From Thermoflexales bacterium (GTDB taxonomy: Bacteria > Chloroflexota > Anaerolineae > Fen-1058): a stretch of DNA of 9,101 nt. Below, in pieces: positions 6,391 through 9,101 of the stretch (its first letter is position 1; each line of letters starts with the position of its first letter). A program made the translations under genes and the position numbers. The stretch is from NCBI GenBank assembly GCA_017882055.1, contig JADGQE010000146.1, positions 1-9,101 on the forward strand, written 5' to 3'. The notes below the pieces were generated by a model. It was not told where the DNA came from. It searched no databases and saw only the letters and a program-made list of their open reading frames with translations.

Positions 6391-7503
6391 TTATGCAATC
6401 CAGTGCCAGGTTACAAAGCGTGCCGCGAAGAATGCAGCTAATAGAGCCGATGACGCCAACAGCATGATGATACGCCAGCGATGACCACACGCCCACTGCG
6501 CCAGCACAATGTACACCGGAAAAGCCACGGCCACATAACGCGGCATCGAAATCAAGATGCCGGAAAAAACTGGGAAGACAATCGCGGCGGCGGCGTACAG
6601 TCCATAGCTCTTGCGAACTCGAAAGGCCAGGATCGCCAGCATGAAGAAGCCCAGCGTAAACGCCAGATCGATCCACGATCGATCCCAGCCATAGAGCGTG
6701 ATCGATCCGCTGAAGAAATTGATGAAAGTCTGCCACGGCCAGTTCCAGCCTTGTTTCCAGACGGAAGCCGAGATGGTGAAGTACGCATCCGGCGCGCCCA
6801 TCGCCAGGCCGACGACACCGACGTACAGTGGCAGCGCGAGCGCGGGCGCAAAGCTGGCGACACCCAACGTGACACGCGGCAAACGTCCGCGCTGCTGCCA
6901 CGCTTCCCACACCAGCGGCAGCAGCAACGTCCAGCCCATCACCCGCGTCATCGCACCGAGGAAGCCCGCCAGCCCGGCCATGATCCACTGCCCGCGTCGG
7001 GCGTGATAGATCGCGATCAGACTGAGCATGAAAAAGAGCGATTCCGTATATACGCTCGAAAAAAAGATCGTGGCTGGCGCGAGCAGAAACAGCCACCCCA
7101 CCCATCGCCGCAAATTCAGATCGTCGAAGTCCAGCGCCAGCAGCTGGTCCAGGTAAAGCAGCGCGACAAACAAACACACATTCGACAGGAGCACACCGAC
7201 CACCGCTGCATCCGCTTGAGTAGGGTCGGCCATCAGACGCAGCGGCAGACCGATCAACAACGGATACAACGGCAGGAACGTCACATCGCCGCCGGGCTGA
7301 CCCGCTTGCCAGCCGTAGCCGTGCAGCGCGATCTGTGTGAAGAAGCCCGAATCCCAACGATGCCACACATCGATCAGCGGGTTCGTCGAGACGTGCCGAT
7401 ACTCCGGACCGGTGATACCGGGCAGCCAGCTGACGGCGGCGAGTGCTACCGCCAGCAAGCCGAGGCGCGTGACCATGAAAGCGATCACCAGTTGACGCCT
7501 CAT
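6391..7503 (-). CDS. PIG-V-like (GT76-type) mannosyltransferase, membrane protein
   Basis: A 370-residue protein with about eight to ten membrane helices. Its motifs fit the bacterial PIG-V / GPI-mannosyltransferase II family of GT-C enzymes: RWDSGFFTQIALHGYGW (49-65), where the Asp of WDS in the first extracytoplasmic loop is the expected catalytic acid/base residue, FLPLYPLLIG (76-85), FFSSVYTESLFF (147-158) and SMPRYVAVAFPVYIVLAQ (319-336). GT-C enzymes use polyprenyl-phosphate sugars, so this one likely transfers mannose or a similar sugar on the outer membrane face. The start overlaps the upstream GT4 stop by four bases (ATGA), with GGGGGTG eight bases upstream; the two genes are clearly one operon. 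An overlapping longer frame starting at 7510 is an unrelated shadow. The sugar and acceptor are unknown. The family call is confident, the mannose specificity inferred. Confidence 0.87.
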   Translation of the reverse strand: MRRQLVIAFMVTRLGLLAVALAAVSWLPGITGPEYRHVSTNPLIDVWHRWDSGFFTQIALHGYGWQAGQPGGDVTFLPLYPLLIGLPLRLMADPTQADAAVVGVLLSNVCLFVALLYLDQLLALDFDDLNLRRWVGWLFLLAPATIFFSSVYTESLFFMLSLIAIYHARRGQWIMAGLAGFLGAMTRVMGWTLLLPLVWEAWQQRGRLPRVTLGVASFAPALALPLYVGVVGLAMGAPDAYFTISASVWKQGWNWPWQTFINFFSGSITLYGWDRSWIDLAFTLGFFMLAILAFRVRKSYGLYAAAAIVFPVFSGILISMPRYVAVAFPVYIVLAQWACGHRWRIIMLLASSALLAAFFAARFVTWHWIA

Positions 7504-8618
7504 CGATCATTCACCCCCAACACGCGGTGATACGCAGCCAGCGTTTCGCGCGCGCAGCGATCCCACGAGAATTCTTTCACGCGAGCCAGGCCCCTTTGCC
7601 GAAGGTCCTGCCGCAGGTGATCATCGCCGAGAGCTTGACCCAACGCATCTGCCAATGAGACCGGATCATCCGGATCGATTATGAGTGACGCGCCACCGGC
7701 GATCTCCGGCAGCGAGCCGCGATCGCTGATGATGGTCGGCGTACCGCAGGCCATCGCCTCCAGCACCGTCAACCCAAAGCCTTCGTAATGCGAAGGCAGC
7801 GCAAACACCATCGCTGCGTTATACAGCGCCACCAGGTCTGCATTAACTGGCGAATCGATCCAGCGCACCCGATCGGTCAAACGCAGTTGATGGATCAACG
7901 CGCGGGTTTCCTCGAACAGCCAACCGCGCGATCCGGCCAGCAGCAGATCAGGTTGATGCGGATCGCGATCGAGCAGCAAGCGATAGGCCTGCAACAGCCC
8001 GGCCACGTTCTTGCGCGGCTCAAGCGTCCCGGCAAACAAAATGAATCGATCGGGCAGGCGCAGCCTTGCTCGCGCCGCCGCGAGCGTCTCAGGCTCGATC
8101 GGGCGGAACGCGGCATTGGGGGCCAACCATACGACGCTGATCTTTTTCTCCGGCACATTCAGCCGCTTGACCAAATCGAGTTGCGTGGCAAACGAATCGG
8201 CCAGAATATGATCGGCCACCAACACCGCCCGTTCGATCTGAGCGTTGTAATAGCGGCGGCTGCCGGCCGTTAGAAACTGCGGATAGTACAGGAAATTCAG
8301 ATCGTGCACGGTGATCACGCGCCGGAAGTGACCACGAAAAGGCGGAATAAAATCGGGGCTGTGCAGCAGATCGAGCTTGAGCCGGGCCAGTTCGAGCGGC
8401 AGCGCCAGCTGCTCCAGGCGATGATGGGCCGGCGTCCAGGCCGCCGCTAATCGAGCCGCAGCGTGATGCGGCGGCGTTCGATCTTTGCGACTATGAATAA
8501 GCGTATAAGCCCAATCGGGATCAAGCCCCGGCAATTGTTCTGCCAGATGAACGATGTATTGCCCGATACCGCTGTATCGCCGATAATACACCAGCCGCGC
8601 GTCCAGTGCGATGTTCAT
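7500..8618 (-). CDS. GT4 glycosyltransferase, mannosyltransferase (MtfB/WbaZ-like)
   Basis: A 372-residue GT-B enzyme counted from the ATG at 8618. N-terminal domain: MNIALDARLV opens the first strand, SGIGQY (16-21) is the acceptor-side glycine loop, and VITVHDLNFL (101-110) carries the usual HD pair. C-terminal domain: FILFAGTLEPRKNV (192-205) with Arg202 and Lys203 as the donor-phosphate contacts, and HYEGFGLTVLEAMACGTP (277-294) with an intact EX7E motif (Glu279, Glu287), followed by LPEIAGGA. This is the pattern of mannosyl/rhamnosyltransferases of O-antigen and exopolysaccharide clusters. A TTG start at 8639 would add seven residues, but it would place the -10 box inside the coding region; family alignment also favours MNIALDAR. 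It is the first gene of the minus-strand cluster. The TATAAT only seven bases upstream suggests leaderless translation. Confidence 0.9.
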   Translation of the reverse strand: MNIALDARLVYYRRYSGIGQYIVHLAEQLPGLDPDWAYTLIHSRKDRTPPHHAAARLAAAWTPAHHRLEQLALPLELARLKLDLLHSPDFIPPFRGHFRRVITVHDLNFLYYPQFLTAGSRRYYNAQIERAVLVADHILADSFATQLDLVKRLNVPEKKISVVWLAPNAAFRPIEPETLAAARARLRLPDRFILFAGTLEPRKNVAGLLQAYRLLLDRDPHQPDLLLAGSRGWLFEETRALIHQLRLTDRVRWIDSPVNADLVALYNAAMVFALPSHYEGFGLTVLEAMACGTPTIISDRGSLPEIAGGASLIIDPDDPVSLADALGQALGDDHLRQDLRQRGLARVKEFSWDRCARETLAAYHRVLGVNDR

Positions 8619-8625
8619 AAGCGCG

Positions 8626-8655
8626 ATTATACCGGTCAAGTGGGCATTTGGGCAA
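8626..8655 (-). promoter_or_regulatory. Promoter for the glycosylation cluster (probably leaderless)
   Basis: TTGCCC (8655-8650), an 18-base spacer and a perfect TATAAT (8631-8626) face the GT4 gene. Only seven bases (CGCGCTT) separate the -10 from the ATG at 8618, so initiation would fall on or next to the start codon. The -35 lies in the heptamer repeat tract. Confidence 0.6.
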
Positions 8656-8668
8656 CTGGGGACTGGTA
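8634..8668. repeat. Degenerate 7-bp periodic repeat tract C
   Basis: Five units in register: GGTCAAG (8634-8640), TGGGCAT (8641-8647), TTGGGCA (8648-8654), ACTGGGG (8655-8661) and ACTGGTA (8662-8668). The tract carries the -35 of the GT cluster promoter and stops where the palindromic element begins. Confidence 0.6.
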
Positions 8669-8774
8669 GTCGCCGACCAAATAAATCCTGCTGGATGGTA
8701 GTAGCGGCTTCAGCCGTTTGGAAGCGACTAAAGTCGTCACTACGAGCCCCTCAAAACTTTTGGGGCGGACTACT
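8665..8774. repeat. REP/MITE-like palindromic element
   Basis: About 110 bases of nested palindromes. Outer imperfect terminal repeats are GGTAGTCGCC (8665-8674) and GGCGGACTACT (8764-8774), matching in inverted form with one extra G. Inside is a unit whose arms GTAGT (8698-8702) and ACTAC (8739-8743) enclose two small hairpins, CGGCTTCAGCCG (8705-8716) and CGACTAAAGTCG (8725-8736). A further GCCCC/GGGGC hairpin (8746-8750 and 8762-8766) follows. No coding capacity is apparent. The hexamer AACTGG occurs on both sides (8654-8659 and 8778-8783). The double-hairpin unit looks like interspersed palindromic repeats of other environmental bacterial genomes. Mobility is inferred. Confidence 0.6.
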
Positions 8775-8778
8775 CGTA

Positions 8779-8841
8779 ACTGGTAATTGCTCACAACTGA
8801 TTACTGATTACTGATTGCTCATTGGTCATTTGCCATTCTCA
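8779..8841. repeat. Degenerate 7-bp periodic repeat tract D
   Basis: Nine units in unbroken register: ACTGGTA, ATTGCTC, ACAACTG, ATTACTG, ATTACTG, ATTGCTC, ATTGGTC, ATTTGCC, ATTCTCA. Most begin with ATT and none encodes protein. The unit ATTGGTC (8821-8827) contains the -35 of the coiled-coil gene promoter. Confidence 0.75.
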
Positions 8842-8850
8842 TTGTATAAT
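8822..8850 (+). promoter_or_regulatory. Promoter for the coiled-coil gene
   Basis: TTGGTC (8822-8827), a 17-base spacer and a perfect TATAAT (8845-8850) lie 24 bases before the ATG at 8875. Between them is a strong Shine-Dalgarno (GGGAGG, 8864-8869) at normal spacing. The -10 and following bases (TATAATCGCG) are identical to those of the divergent GT promoter. Confidence 0.65.
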
Positions 8851-8874
8851 CGCGCCAATCACCGGGAGGCCGCT

Positions 8875-9101
8875 ATGGAACTGGAACCCACCCAACTCAC
8901 CCAATTGCTCAGATGGCTGGAAGACGAACGCCGCAAAGACAAAACGCAAATCGCCACGTTGCAGGAGCGGATTACAGGCCAGACCAATGAAATGACCGAG
9001 CTGACCCGCCGCATCCATGACTTTGACAACTCACTCAAATTCATGCAGATCGCGTTGGGCAAGGTCCAACAGACCGATCGGGTGTTGGACGAGTTCAAAG
9101 C
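8875..9101 (+). CDS. Coiled-coil protein, N-terminal part (runs off right edge)
   Basis: An open frame of 75 complete codons from ATG 8875 to the edge, preceded by GGGAGG and a good promoter. The sequence starts MELEPTQLTQLLRWLEDERR and continues Gln/Glu/Lys/Arg-rich with no Pro or Gly breaks from about residue 11 to 60. Leu/Ile/Met residues at heptad positions (for example LQERI and LTRRI) predict a long coiled coil. There is no signal peptide or membrane helix, so it is probably cytoplasmic. I do not recognise the family. Such proteins can be chromosome-structuring, secretion or signalling partners, but the visible part does not decide. It is divergently transcribed from the glycosylation cluster and probably functionally separate. 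Confidence 0.75.
   Translation, partial: MELEPTQLTQLLRWLEDERRKDKTQIATLQERITGQTNEMTELTRRIHDFDNSLKFMQIALGKVQQTDRVLDEFK

Noticed and set aside
6347..7510. 387-codon minus-strand open frame
   Set aside because: Shifted frame of the PIG-V-like gene; it lacks its motifs and membrane pattern, although it is slightly longer.
6481..7530. 349-codon plus-strand open frame
   Set aside because: Antisense to the PIG-V-like gene; the product is extremely rich in Arg, Gln, His and Asp without motifs, and the minus strand has clear family signatures and a coupled start.
7500..8639. TTG start at 8639 for the first GT4 gene
   Set aside because: It overlaps the -10 box and adds residues before the conserved MNIALDAR start; the ATG at 8618 is preferred.
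8746..8766. GCCCC/GGGGC hairpin followed by a terminator
   Set aside because: The stem has no T-run after it and sits upstream of a promoter between divergent genes, where no transcript needs to end; it is treated as part of the palindromic element.
8634..8844. CRISPR array
   Set aside because: The repeats are seven bases, degenerate and directly tandem, with no spacers and no cas genes nearby.

Overview
The window reads like a piece of a GC-rich environmental bacterial chromosome, most likely from the Chloroflexota (Anaerolineae-like). That assignment rests on protein style (divergent complex-I-like membrane subunits, a bacterial PIG-V-type mannosyltransferase, GT4 enzymes), on intergenic gaps full of degenerate 7-bp repeats and palindromic elements, and on strong enrichment of CGATCG. 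It is inference; there is no rRNA or marker gene here to prove it.

Layout. (1) 1-1019, minus strand: the N-terminal 339 residues of a polytopic membrane sensor that runs off the left edge. (2) 1020-1272: divergent intergenic region with candidate promoters on both strands. (3) 1273-4979, plus strand: a tight three-gene operon of integral membrane proteins related to complex I, Hyf hydrogenase and Mrp antiporter subunits (NuoN/NuoL-like, then HyfE/NuoK-like, then NuoN-like). No hydrophilic complex I or hydrogenase gene is visible, and several key charged residues appear to be replaced. (4) 4980-5072: convergent gap with a nested cruciform. (5) 5073-8618, minus strand: a glycosylation cluster transcribed in the order GT4 glycosyltransferase, PIG-V-like mannosyltransferase (4-nt overlap), then, after a repeat-bearing gap, a second GT4 glycosyltransferase. 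(6) 8619-8874: divergent intergenic region with heptamer repeats, a palindromic REP/MITE-like element and two mirror-image promoters sharing TATAATCGCG. (7) 8875-9101, plus strand: the N-terminus of a coiled-coil protein that runs off the right edge.

The plus-strand trio probably forms one membrane assembly. The GT cluster probably builds a lipid-linked or surface glycan: cytosolic GT4 enzymes adding nucleotide-activated sugars and the PIG-V homologue adding a mannose-like sugar from a polyprenyl donor on the outer face. Most worth a second look are the charge-depleted complex-I-like operon and the repeat architecture of the gaps, where heptamer tracts supply candidate -35 elements and appear to be interrupted by a palindromic element.
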